Counted from the stretch's first letter, positions 37,658 through 49,665 are shown. The stretch: 64,000 nt of DNA from Prinsepia uniflora (GCA_032719365.1 CM064866.1:71993028-72057027), one strand, 5' to 3'. The notes: generated from the sequence alone by a model not told the origin. Made by a program: numbers and translations.

Positions 37658-37729
37658 GATCGATCGTACGCTGAAAGAGGCATAGAGTTAGTAAAACAAC
37701 CTTGAGACGACACAAACCGACAAACCTAT

Positions 37730-37741
37730 GCTCTGATACCA
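37730..37741 (-). other. Primer binding site of element A
   Basis: On the minus strand TGGTATCAGAGC, complementary to the 3' end of initiator tRNA-Met. It lies 2 bases from the 5' LTR. Confidence 0.92.
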
Positions 37742-37743
37742 AT

Positions 37744-40621
37744 TGTCAGGACCCGTCCCAAATATCGCCGCGATACCCGGGACGAACCCTGCTCCCGTCT
37801 GACAATCACACCTACAGTACCAAAACTAACCTTACTACTACTATAAGCATAACTATCAGACGAAGGAGTAAATATATATAACAGTCAGTCAGAGCATAGT
37901 TCTACAAAATGGGCACAAAATCCTACAATGCTAGTCCCGCAACGGAAGAACGTCGTAAGCTCTATGCCTCGATATCTGCCTCAACGTTCACCCCAGCGCT
38001 ATCACCACGACCTGGAGGGAAAATTTAAAACCAAAAGTGTGAGTGGACTAAATCACTAAAAGTTTTAAAAATCAGTTTATCACTAATTCAAGGTTAAGGA
38101 AAAATAAGAATCATTGTTCCCTCCGGTTTGAAAACAGGCATGCCTAACGAAGTACTAAACAAATCATAATATGAAACATCATAAGAAACAGAAACACTAT
38201 AAAATATCATAAGAAACAGATACACTATAAAATACCATTTTCCGACCAAATCTGCTGGGTCTATCCGAGTCTTTAAACTCAACCAGGCCTTAAATGTAAT
38301 CCGAGTCTTTAAACTCCCGAGTCTTTAAACTCCCGAGTCTTTAAACTCAATAGGCCTATGGGGGTATCATAAATATCCGAGTCTTTAAACGCAATCCAGG
38401 CCCGTCCCCCGTCAAAGCAGTATCCGGGTCTTTAAACCCATATCCAGATCCAGCAAATCCAATCCAAATCCAATATACAACTATTTCCAATTCCATAACC
38501 AAACTCGAATTCGAAATCTCCGGTTCGAAGCCCTTCCGGCGTTCAGAACTGACATTCCGAACCCAAATCCGGAAATCTACTTTTTAATCCAAAACCCACA
38601 TTTAATCACAAATTATGTTTCACAATCCATTTATCAGCACCAGAAATAGTTATAGCTTGAAATCCCCAAATATGATATCAAAATTCGAAAACCAGCTTTT
38701 TCTCGAAAAACGTGCAAATCCCGAAAATGTCTCGAAAACGTGCAAACACATCAACCATATATAAACATAATTAAGAAGCATAAAAACACATTAATATCAT
38801 AAAATATCCACAAAACAGTTAGGCATGCTCGAAAGAAAGAAAGAGTCCACTCACGAATCAGAACGAGTCAATCGCGCTCCGTGCGCTCCTCGACCGTCTC
38901 GGGTACCTCCCGTCCTGTCAATATTCACCAAAAGGGGTCATAAACACATCAAGGATATTAACCCTAATTTTCCCAATTTTTCGGGAATTTATTAATATTT
39001 TAATCCTAAAGCCTAAACCGTCCGGATTCCCGAACAACTCCGTAACATTGTCCGATTCACCCGAAAACCACACCAATAAACTCCTTAGGACATTTAGAAC
39101 CAAAACTATGTTGGAAGCTTGGCCGGATTCCTCCCCACGCGCCTCCACGCGTCGCCCAAAGTGGCTGCGCGTGGGCCTCACGCGCCTGCTACAGTGCATC
39201 CCCAACCTCGATCGAACCCGGTTCGCACCAGGGCTGCAACCCGGACCGGCGAGAGCCATTCTCCGCCGTCCGGCCACCATTTTACTTCCTTCCTTCACCC
39301 AAAGTTTCGTCTAGTCACAACGAACTCATCCCCCTCACTCTCCTGGTTCGACTCAACCCTCAGCTTCACGACTGAAGCTCGAAAGAAAACACAACCAAAC
39401 CCCTGTTTTCCTTCCCGGCCGTCCAGTGCTTCCCCCTTCACGGTGGCGATCCCAGCCTCTACCTAAGACCTCAATAAGTCACCCCCAACTCACAGAAACC
39501 TTCGATTCACCCCTGAAGTCCACGACTTTTCGTTTGAGCTCACGGCCAAAACAGAGTACAGAGTACTCGCCGTCGTCTGAACTCCGCCGTGTACTCCCCC
39601 GTCACGGCGACCGTCACAACCCACTCCTAGGACCTCCCTAAACATCACTGTACTCACCAATCCCCTCGATTCTCATCCTACCTTCACGACTTTAAAAATG
39701 AAACTCACGGGAAAAAACAGAGGAAAAGGGCTTACCTTTCGATTCAGGCTCCGCCGTGCGCACCGCCGCGTGCCACGGTGCTCGTTGGGTCTCCTGAAAC
39801 CTCCTAAGCCTCCCACTGCCTGGGTTTGAGCCACCTCACGGTGTAGCCACTGCCACAGTCTACCTTCTCTCTGTAGCCACCGCCCTGTGCACGATTTCCG
39901 TCCAGCAGCACGACCACCAGCTCACTCTTACCTCCCTGTCACTCTCAAGAATCACTCTTCACTCTCCCTTGCACAGAATCGATCACTCCTCCCCAATTTC
40001 TCACCCTCTTTTTTCTGTGTTTGAACCAAATGCACGATTGATTTTTGAACGGTTTGTGGCCGTGCACACGTAGACTCCTCCAGAAGCCTCTGGCTTCTCC
40101 CCACGTGTCCACAATCCTATGGACAACAGCACAAATATCTTACCCCACTCACCCACTTGTCCTACTCTGATTGGCTGAAAACAATGACCAGAATACCCCT
40201 CATTTTAATAATTACCGTTTTGCCCTCGAACGTTCTAGACCCGTAACTTTTCCGTCCGATGACAGCGTGCCGCCTGTCGTTGTACTCAGGACGTCGAGAC
40301 CTATCTAACGGTCCTCGGTCTACGTGAAAATCACAAGTCCTCCAAAAAGTCAACATTTTCCTCATTACTCAAAATTTACGGTAACGCCCCTAATCTTCCG
40401 AACGTCATTACTTTTCCTCCGTTTGTCCGAATCGAACCTGCCACCTGTCTACGGACTCGGGACGTCCTAAACTACGTCACGGTCAAGGGTCAACAGTCAT
40501 CTAATCGGTAATTCAAAAAGTCAACTTTTAGCTTACTATCCACAAGGGCAAAATCGTCCTTTATATACAAAAATCTTATAAAATTACATTTTTACCCTTC
40601 CCGAAGGTACGGGTTGTTACA
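37744..40621 (-). mobile_element. 5' LTR of element A
   Basis: It is 2878 bp long with the same ends as the 3' LTR. It differs by scattered substitutions, one extra minisatellite unit, and a gap of about 30 bases near 39870, where the 3' LTR reads TTCCCCCAGAAATTGC. Confidence 0.93.
38263..38435 (-). repeat. GAGTCTTTAAACTC minisatellite, 5' LTR of A
   Basis: Six copies, three of them tandem. The 3' LTR has two in that tandem run. Confidence 0.9.
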
Positions 40622-40729
40622 TCGTCAATCGCACGCTGAAAGAGGTATAGAAATAGTCAAACAACCTAAACACAACCTCGCAGACTGACAAACCCAACAA
40701 ACTCGACAAACCTATGCTCTGATACCAAT
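40622..40729 (-). other. Leader and primer binding site of element B
   Basis: After the TCGTC flank of element A, the sequence continues the B leader (CACGCTGAAAGAGG, as in A) to TTGGTATCAGAGC on the minus strand (about 40716-40728), next to the B 5' LTR. Confidence 0.85.
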
Positions 40730-42233
40730 TGTCAGGACCCAACCCGGTTCCACCCCGAAAACCGAGGTAAATCCTGCTCTCGTCTGACATCCCGACACAC
40801 ACAAAAGGAAATTCACTCTAAACCACCAAAGAACACAGTCAGACGCAGGAGAAAAATAAGTACAACACCCCGAAGTCAAGTTTTACAGAGCATAGTACTA
40901 AATACAACAGAAAGAAAACTGGTAACTAGATACACGCACACGGAAAACTTTACAACACTCCGGGATCGTTCTAGTGACCTCTATGCCTCCGACGCTGCCT
41001 CGACGCTGAAACCCCGCGCTAGCTCCACGACCTGGAGGGCAATTTAAAACAGAAGGTGTGAGTGGACCATAAATAAGAAAAGAAGTTCCGAAAACCATTT
41101 CATAATAAAACCAGGGTTTTAGCCCTCCGTTTTAAAACCACATGCATAACTCAGTTACTGAAAACAATTATCAATCACGTAAACCTCATCATAAGAACAG
41201 AAACACTATAAAAACAGTTGTAGAAATCATATCAGACGCATCATAAAAACCGTATCAGAAAACATAAGTACCAAGCCATAACCAACCGATCAAACCTGCT
41301 GGATCTATCCGAGTCTTTAAACTCCCGAGTCTTTAAACTCAATCCAGGCCTCAATATCCGAGTCTTTAAACTCCCGAGTCTTTAAACTCAACAGGACTAC
41401 GGGGGAAATATCAATATATCCGAGTCTTTAAACTCCCGAGTCTTTAAACTCAATCCGGGTCTTTAAACCCAATCCGGGCTCATCCCCCGTCAAATCAATA
41501 TCCGGGTCTTTAAACCCAATAACCAGATCCAGCAAATCCAATCAAACCTTTTGAAAACCATTTCAAGCTCCATATCCAAACCCGAATCCGAAATCATTGG
41601 TCCGATGTTCTTTCGGCATCCAGAACCCTCATTCCGAACCCAAATCCGGAAATCCACTTTTCAACTTTAAAAAAAAAATTCCGCTTTCCGAAATCCGATT
41701 CTAAAACCGAAAACCTTGATAATCGAAATCATGTTCCAAAATCCCTTTATAATCATTGAAAACCATTTATTGTTTGAAATCCCAAAACCATGGCATCATA
41801 ATCAGAAATCAAGCATTTCTCGTAAAACGTGCCAAATACGTTATTTCTCGAAAAACGTGCAATTAAGTAAAACAGTTATAGCATATTCAAATGACCATGA
41901 AATCACATATAAACCATAAAACAAGTAATTAAAAGCAGTTATGCATGCTCGAGTTTAAGGAAAGTGTCCACTCATAGTACCGAGCCCTCAATCGCGTCCC
42001 GTACGCCCCGTACGTTCCTCAGCTTCCTCGGGCAACCCCGATCCTGTTAACAACCACCAAAGTACGTTACTAACACGTCTACAAAAGTCTACCTAAGTTT
42101 CCCCAAAAATCCCCGGATCTTAAACAAAATGAACCGGAACCCTAAACCTTCGACCTCGCGGAACTAACTTCAAACGACGTCCGAACAACCCGAATCCAAT
42201 TTCATTAGACTCGTCACAACACCCAGACTAAAA
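40730..42233 (-). mobile_element. 5' LTR of element B, truncated
   Basis: It starts TGTCAGGACCC and follows the 3' LTR of B to AGACTAAAA (42233), about 1.5 kb, then switches to LTR C sequence. The part lost is the transcription-start side, so B has no promoter of its own here except through the chimeric LTR. Confidence 0.9.
41305..41515 (-). repeat. GAGTCTTTAAACTC minisatellite, 5' LTR of B
   Basis: Eight copies of the unit in pairs and one run, against seven in the 3' LTR. Confidence 0.9.
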
Positions 42234-43934
42234 CCGTTTCATGATTCCAGCATGTGAATATAAGTAAATCAAAAAACATTTAAGCATGCAAGGGTTTAAT
42301 GAAATCGGGCCCACTCACAGTACGATCCCGCGGTGAATCTGCGCGTACGGACCTGTACCGGGATTATCGTACAATTCATGTCAGTCCAAATCACACGTAA
42401 GGGTCACTACAAGTCTTAAACATTTATTCAAAAAGTTCTAAACAGAAACCGGCTCGGGGAAACCGTCCAAACACGTTTCCCGAGACAACCGGCCCTAAAC
42501 TGACCCATCAAAACTATCTCAGATCAACATGGTCAATTCACCAAAAATGTTCAGAATGATGAGGGGAATAAAAGTCATGTTGATCGTGATCAGAGATGAG
42601 GCTCAACGCGCCCTCACGCACCGCCCAAAGTGGCTACGCGTGAAAGTCACGCGCCTGACACTGTAGCTACAGTGTCACCACCTTCACCCGTTTGTCTGTA
42701 ATACGGGCCTGCCACCCGCGGCTTGACCCGGTTAATTGACCCTCAATTTCCACTCGATTTCACTCGTATTTGATCCTAACATGTTCATTAACTATCCAAT
42801 TTAGGTTCTGAGTCAAGAATCAACCTTAATGGTACCTTAAATGGACCCTTGACCCGTGATCAACCAAACGGGTCAATCACCAGAACTCCCTGGTTTCAAA
42901 CCCATTCTCCAATTAAGTTCACAGGAAGCATAATAGGATCAAAATGAACTAAAATGAATGATCAATTGGGTCTGGAAGTACCTGAAGGTTGTCGTCCCAA
43001 GCTCTGCAGCTTCTCTGAAAACGGCAGCCTCTGTCCCTGCTTAACCGTGGCTGGTTCCCCTCGATTTCGATGTGGTTGAGTTCCAAATACTCCCAGAAGA
43101 CTAAACCAAGTCTTGGTTTGGTCCAACAAGCACTAGAAATTAAACTCCGAAATTCCTTCCAATTTTCCAGAAACTGAATTCTCTGATTTTCCTCTCCAAT
43201 TCTCAGCCCTCACTGAAGCAGAGTGAAGCACACTTAAATCCCACTCAGTTTAAAAAAACCCTTGCCAGCCAACAGCTCGTGGAAGCCTCACTGTCCACTG
43301 AGAAATGTTTCCCGCAAAAGTTCGAATCTTGAATTAACAAATGGTGTCCATGATCAGCCACGTTCTGATGTCTATAGGGCCTTAAACAATCCCAACTTTC
43401 CAACTCACACACTGATTAAACAATTGGGACTCAGAACCACCGCACACGGTGGTGCAGCAATTGTTCCCCCGCGGTTGCTACAGTGACTAGGGGTGAAATG
43501 ACCAAAATGCTCCTAGTTCAGAAATTACCAAAATGCCCTTCACTTTCCAAACCCGTAATTCAGCCATCCGAAGTCCGATTTCAGCGTGCCGCCTGTCAAC
43601 GGACTCAAGGCGTCGAGACCTACCTAACGGTCCTCGAGTCGTGTGAAAATTAGTTGCCAAACGAAAAGTCAACATTTTTGCCCCCATCGTCCAAATTACG
43701 GTAATGCCCACGAACTTCCGATAGTCATAACTTTTTCCCTGATCGTCCGAATTGGACGTGCCACCTGTCTATGAACTCGTGACGTCCCGAACTACGTCAC
43801 GGTCATTGTTCAAATTCTATTCGACCCACCAATCAAAAAGTCAACAAATTGGGCAATACAATTCACATGGGTAAAAACGTCAATTCATTCAATAATTTAC
43901 AAAATTAGAATCCTCGAATTTTCGGGGTGTTACA
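42234..43934 (-). mobile_element. 3' LTR of element C, truncated
   Basis: It ends GGGTGTTACA at 43934. Its far end joins LTR B within AAAA at 42230-42233. It aligns with 52165-53861 of the 5' LTR with few changes. A GC-rich hairpin (GCGCGTGA-type, one arm mutated) lies at 42636-42655, followed by a perfect 22-base palindrome at 42656-42677 (half site TGACACTGTAG). Confidence 0.88.
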
Positions 43935-43970
43935 ACCTTCCCCCCTTAAGAATTTTCGTCCCGAAATTTC
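43935..43970 (-). other. Polypurine tract and hairpin of element C
   Basis: On the minus strand AAGGGGGGAAGGT abuts the LTR. GAATTTTCG (43950-43958) pairs with CGAAATTTC (43962-43970) around a 3-base loop, with one T-T mismatch. Confidence 0.8.
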
Positions 43971-46175
43971 AAGGAAACAAATAAGGAAATTGTTCTCTCA
44001 TCTGAGCCTCGGGCTCCCATGTGGTTTCTTCCACATTCTGGTTTCTCCAGAGAATCTTCACGAGAGGGATCGTCTTCCGACGTAGTACCTTGTCCTTCCA
44101 ATCCAAGATCTGTACTGGTTGTTCCTCAAAGCTCAAATCCTCTCGGAGTTCGATAGGTAGTTCCTCCAGTACATGGGAAGCATCATGTACGTACTTCCGC
44201 AGCATCGATACGTAGAAAACATCGTGAACTCTAGAAAGTTCTGGAGGTAGTGCCAATCTGTAAGAAACCCGGCCAATCCTCTCCACGATCTCATATGGTC
44301 CGATGAAACGCGGACTCAGTTTCCCCCGTCAACCAAAACGGATAATCCCTTTCCACGGAGATAACTTCAGGAAGACAAAATCTCCCACTTCAAATTCTAA
44401 ATCTCGAATCCGTCGATCGACATAACTCTTTTGGCGATCCTGTGCCGCTTTTAATCTTTCCTTGATAACCCGAACAGTTTCTCGGGTTAAGTCCACCAAT
44501 TCTAGACCTACAGCCGCTCGCTCCCCTATCTCCATCCAGCATATAGGTGTCCTGCACTGTCGACCATACAGTGCCTCATAGGGTGCCATCCTGATGCTTG
44601 CCTGATAGCTGTTGTTGTAAGCGAATTCCATCAATGGCAAATGAGTATCCCATGAATCCTGAAACTGTAGTACACAAGACCTCATCATGTCCTCCAGGGT
44701 CCGAATGGTCCTTTCAGACTGTCCATCGGTCTGTGGATGGAAAGCAGTACTGAAACGTAGGGTTGTTCCCAAAGTAGTTTGCAAACTCCGCCAGAACCTG
44801 GAAGTGAAACGCGGATCACGATCGGACACGATCGATTCCGACGTACCATGCAATCGTATGATCTCCTTTACGAACAATTGAGCCAGTCGGTTAGGTTTAT
44901 AAGTCTCCTGAACCGGCAGAAAATGGACTGACTTGGTTAACCGGTCCACAATCACCCATACTCCGTCAACTCCACTCTGAGTCCTTGGTAACTTAAAGAC
45001 GAAGTCCATGGTGATGTGATCCCACTTCCACTCGGGAATCGGAAGTGGCTGCATAGCCCCATAAGGTCTCTGCCGTTCTGCCTTAACCTGCTGACAGGTT
45101 AAGCATCTGCTCACAAACTCTGCAATATCTTTCTTCATTCCTGGCAACCAATAATGACTCCGGAGGGTACGGTACATCTTTGTACCTCCCGGATGCATAG
45201 CATAAGCCGAACTATGGGCCTCCTCCAGAATCTCGGCCCGTAACTCTGCCACTGTAGGTACACACAAACGACCCAACTTCACAAGTGCTCCATCATCCCG
45301 GATGGTAAAATCCTGTCTACCATCCGCATCGACCTCAATCCTGTAAATACAGAGTATCGGATCCTTAAGTTGTGCTTCGATGATCCGATCAATCAGCACT
45401 GGTCGTACATGAAAGCTGGCCAACAAAGCTCCATGCTCATCCGTATCCAAAATAACTCCCGCCTTCCGGAGTTCCACCAGAAAAGGAAGATACACCATCC
45501 CCGGGTGTGCAACTGATCCTGCTGACTTCCTGCTGAGTGCATCTGCCACCACATTGGCCTTACCCGGATGGTACTCAATTGTACAGTCATAATCCTTCAG
45601 CAGCTCTAACCATCTCCGTTGTCTCATGTTAAGCTCCTTCTGAGTGAATAGGTAATTTAGGCTCTGGTGGTCGGTGTATATCCGGCACGTTGCGCCGAAT
45701 AGGTAATGTCTCCAGATTTTTAGGGCATGAACCACCGCAGCCAACTCCAAATCATGGGTAGGGTAGTTCAACTCATGATTCTTTAGCTGTCGGGATGCGT
45801 AGGTGATAACCTTACCAGTCTGCATCAACACGCAATCCAAACCTTGTAGAGATGCATCACTAAAGACTACGAACTCTCCACTGTCATCCGGCAATGCAAG
45901 GACAGGTGCAGTGGTCAATCGATCCTTCAACTCTTGAAAACTCCAATCACACTGCTCGTCCCAAATAAACTTTACTCCCTTCCGAGTCAATCGAGTCAAC
46001 GGTGCAGCAATTTTGGAGAAACCCTCCACAAATCTCCGGTAGTAACCTGCTAACCCGACAAAACTCCGTACCTCCGTTACCGTTGTCGGTCTAGCCCAGT
46101 TAGTCACCACCTCTGTTTTTTGGGGATCCACGCTAATCCCATCCGTTGATATCACATGTCGCAGAAAACCAATAC
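43969..46175 (-). pseudogene. pol of element C: RNase H, integrase, chromodomain
   Basis: From the LTR E insertion site the frame runs through the thumb (GFLRHVIS), RNase H (FSDASLQGLDC, YTDHQSLNYL, VVADALSRKS), the integrase zinc motif (EAHSSAYAMHP, CLTCQQVKAE), the core (ITMDFVFKLP, IVSDRDPRF, TDGQSERT) and the C-terminal domain. A single TGA near 44326-44328 separates the last 106 codons, which carry the chromodomain-like segment (VLRRKTIPLVKILW, EETTWEPE) in the same frame. The catalytic residues appear present. In the zinc motif His-Cys is His-Ser, as in the SSAYAMHP of the segment. Confidence 0.9.
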
Positions 46176-48858
46176 TGATAGGACCCGCCCCGATCCTCTC
46201 TGGAACCATATGGGGACGTGCCCTGCTCCCGTCTGACACCCAATAATTCATACCAATTTTGACCTCAAAACCTCAAATGCATAAATAATCAAAATTAAAG
46301 TCATACAACAAATCCGAATTAAACAGATGTCAGACAAGAGATGAAATCCGAAATTACAAGTTGCGAGCACGACTCTAACAATACCATGCGGGTACACCAC
46401 CCAGTATGGGTTCAGGTACGCAGAAGTAGATCTATGCCTCAGCCTCAGGTTCCTCCTCTACCTCAGTATCACGACCTGGAGGGGTTGCCAAAACATTAAG
46501 GGTGAGTGGGCCGAAACTCAAGTTATAAAATCATTTGATAAGTAAAACATATAATTTACCCCTCCGTTTTCCAAACATGCATGCATCATCATTTAAAATC
46601 ATAAACCATATAACATGAATCATAAGGCATGTAATAAAACCATAACCATAATTTTAGCCACTGCACTATACACTCCAATCCGACATCCCTGATGTCTGAC
46701 GTCCCTGACGTCAATAAGGTCACAATCACAAGGCTACGCGTGCCACTCGGGTCTCAATTTCCGAGTTCAATCCCCGAACCCTGTTCGGTTACAGCATCCC
46801 CGATGCTTAGCGTCGTAGACGCTGGACGTTCTAGACGTCCGTGACCTCTCCGGGGTACCTCGTCCGGAGGAGACAATATAATATGGAAGGATCTATACAG
46901 TGCAGTACCAAATACATTTTATTGATATCCACATGCAAACATATATATATATATACCTAGGTAAAATCTGAACCGATCGTTACGTTTCCTCAAACGGGTC
47001 TCATGCCCAAATACCGTGAAACGTTCCATAACCGAAATCTCAATATCATCAAAACCTTTTATAGATTCCGGCATGTGAACATATAAGTAAATCAGAAAAC
47101 ATTTAAGCATGCAAGGGTTTAATGAAAACGGGCCCACTCACAGTACGATTCCGCTGCGAATCTGCGCGTACGGACCTGTACCGAGATTATCGTACAATTC
47201 CTGTCAGTTCAATTCACATGTAAGGGTCACTACAAGTCTAAAATGTTTAACCACAAAGTCCGAAATAGAAACCGGCTCGGGGAATCCGTCGACACGTTCC
47301 CCGAGGCAACCGGCCCTAAACTGACCCATCAAAAACTATCTCAGATCAACATGGTTAATTCACCAAAAATGTTCAGAATGATGAGAGGGATAAAAGTCAT
47401 GTTGATCGTGATCGGAGATAAGCTCCAACGCGCCCTCACGCGCCGCCCAAAGTGGCTGCGCGTGAAAGTCACGCGCCTGACACTGTAGCTACAGTGTCAG
47501 CACCTTCACCCGTTTCTCTATAATTCGGGCCTGCCACCCGCGGCTTGACCCGGTTAATTACCCATCAATTACTACTCGATTTCAATTCAATTTGATCCTA
47601 ACATGTTAATTAAACACTCAATTTAAGTTCTGGGTTATTAATTTGCCAAATCGAATCCTCAAACGGCCCTTCGACCCGTGATCATCCAAACGGGTTGATC
47701 ACCCCAACTCATTGGTTTCTAAACCGAAATCAAATTAACCTTACATGAAGCATCCTAGTATCACAACGAACTGGAAAACACACTCAATTGAATCAACACT
47801 CACCTGGAAGTAGTCGTCCAAACCTCTGAAATTCTTCTGAACACGGCAGTCACCGTCCCAGCTCACCCGTGGCTGGTTGCCTTCGATTTTGATATGGTTG
47901 TGTTCCAAATACTCCCAGAAAGCTTACTCTGCGATTAGATTGGCCCAACACACCGTAGAAATTAAACACTGATTTTCCCTCCAATTTTTCCAAAAATGGC
48001 TTCTCTGGTTTCCTCACCCGTTCTTAGTTACCAGGCCTTGGTTTGGTCCAACACTCACCAGAAATTAAAATCCGATTTTCCCTCCAATTTTGGCCGAAAT
48101 GGTTTCTCTGGTTTCCTCACCCGTTCTTAGTTATAACAGCATCAGAGTGATGCTCAAGCACGTTCTAACTGGTTTTAAACAATTTCAAGCCGTCCCAGAG
48201 GCTCGTGGGTGTCCAATTGTCCACTGAAAAATGTTCCCCGAAAAGCTTCGATCTTGAATTAATCAATTGATCGTGCAGGCTGGACGGCTCAGGCCACGTT
48301 CAAAAGCAAAAGACAACCCAGACATTCCAGCACATGATAGCACAATCAATTGCACGATAGAACCACCGCACATGGTGGTGCCGCCCATTTCCCCCGCGGT
48401 CTGCTACAGTAACCAGGGCAAAAAGACCAAAATGCCCCTGGTTCAATAATTACCAAAATACCCCTCACTTCCTAGACCCGTAACTCAGCCATACGAAGTC
48501 CGGTTTTGGCGTGCCGCCTGTCTACGGACTCAAGACGTCGAGACCTACCTATCGGTCCTTGAGTCGCGTGAAAATTAATTCTCAAACGAAAAGTCAACAT
48601 TTTCGCCCGTGAAGTCCAACTTACGGTAATGCCCCTGAACTTCCGATAGTCATAACTTTTTCCCTGATCGTCCGAATTGGACGTGCCACCTGTCTATGAA
48701 CTCGTGACGTCCCGTACTACGTCACGGTCATAGGTCAAAGTCCATTTAACTCATCAATCAAAAAGTCAACAATTTGGCCATACCAATCACAAGGGTAAAA
48801 GCGTCAATTCACATATTAAATTGAAATATTAAAATCCTCGAATGTCCGGGGTGTTACA
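46176..48858 (-). mobile_element. Solo LTR E
   Basis: It runs from TGATAGGACCC to GGTGTTACA, 2683 bp. AATAC lies on both sides (46171-46175 and 48859-48863), a perfect duplication, and the reverse transcriptase sequence of C continues across. Clamp arms are GTGAGTGGGCC (46502-46512) and GGCCCACTCAC (47131-47141). The acceptor-like CCCCTCCAG ends at 46476 on the minus strand. A GCGCGTGA/TCACGCGC hairpin (47458-47476) adjoins a 22-base palindrome (47478-47499). Confidence 0.95.
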
Positions 48859-48863
48859 AATAC

Positions 48864-49665
48864 TGCTCAGCCAAAACTGACACTTGCTCAGCTTGGCGTA
48901 CAACTGTTCCTGTCTCAACTTCTCCAACACCAACCGTAGATGTTCTTCATGTGCTCGGGCACTCCTTGAGTACACCAAGATATCATCGATGAACACAATC
49001 ACGAACTTATCCAAGTAGGATCGGAAGACCCGGTTCATCAGATCCATGAATGCTGATGGAGCATTCGTCAAGCCGAAAGGCATCACTAGGAACTCGTAGT
49101 GTCCGTAACGGGTTCGAAAAGCTGTTTTCGGAATATCCTCCTCCGAAATCCTCAGTTGGTGATACCCAGACCGCAAATCAATCTTCGAGAAGCATTGTGC
49201 TCCCCGCAACTGGTCAAAAAGGTCATCGATCCTGGGTAGAGGATACTGGTTCCTCAGTGTCACTTTGTTAAGTTGTCGATAGTCAATGCACAAACGGAGA
49301 CTCCCCTCCTTCTTCTTCACGAACAACACCGGTGCTCCCCACGGTGAAGTACTCGGTCGGACGTATCCCAAATCCACCAACTCCTGCAATTGAGTTTTGA
49401 GTTCTCATAACTCGGCGGGCGCCATCCGGTATGGTGCCTGGGATATAGGTCGGGTACCGGGGAGTAGTTCAATTGTAAACTCGATCTCCAGTGATGGTGG
49501 TAATCCAGGTAAGTCTTCCGGGAACACATCCGGAAACTCACGTACCACAGGTATCTCGTCGATACCCGAAGTATCAACCTGCTCCGACACGACATGCTCC
49601 AGATAACCCTGGCATACCTTTCGTAGAAGTTTAGTAGCAGTAAGTGAAGAAATCACTTCAGGTGG
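48864..49665 (-). pseudogene. Reverse transcriptase of element C
   Basis: It reads from VVREFPDVFPEDLPGLPP through SPWGAPVLFVKKKEG, RLCIDYRQLNKVT, IDLRSGYHQLRI and MPFGLTNAPSAF to the catalytic VIVFIDDILVYS, then AKLSKCQFWLSS at the LTR E site. A TGA near 49402 splits it from the segment above. A TAG at 49668-49666 separates it from protease. Otherwise the polymerase domain looks intact. Confidence 0.9.

Larger units (their letters stand above)
30274..40621 (-). mobile_element. Element A: nearly complete Tekay-like chromovirus
   Basis: It is 10,348 bp long with two LTRs of 2896 and 2878 bp that differ by eye at only a few percent of sites, a primer binding site, a gag-pol region ending in a chromodomain, and a polypurine tract. 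It lies in the leader of element B. Flanks are TCGTG (30269-30273) and TCGTC (40622-40626), 4 of 5 matching. Tekay-type chromodomains are thought to direct insertion to heterochromatin, which fits insertion inside other elements. Several stops and one frameshift disable it. Confidence 0.93.
25616..42233 (-). mobile_element. Element B: gag-only gypsy element, host of element A
   Basis: Order on the minus strand: truncated 5' LTR (40730-42233), primer site and leader (40622-40729), gag (29281-30269), noncoding (28741-29280), polypurine tract, 3' LTR (25616-28699). Element A interrupts it just before the gag start. Its own internal region is only about 1.7 kb. Protease, reverse transcriptase, RNase H and integrase are absent. 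This matches the TR-GAG class of non-autonomous plant retrotransposons, though deletion within one ordinary copy could look the same. Confidence 0.75.

Noticed and set aside
25616..42233. A and B as one element with two pairs of LTRs
   Set aside because: The LTR sequences of the two differ, A has its own flanking duplication inside the B leader, and each has its own primer site.
46176..48858. LTR E as the 3' LTR of a full element
   Set aside because: Both sides are reverse transcriptase of element C joined by a perfect AATAC duplication, with no internal region of its own.
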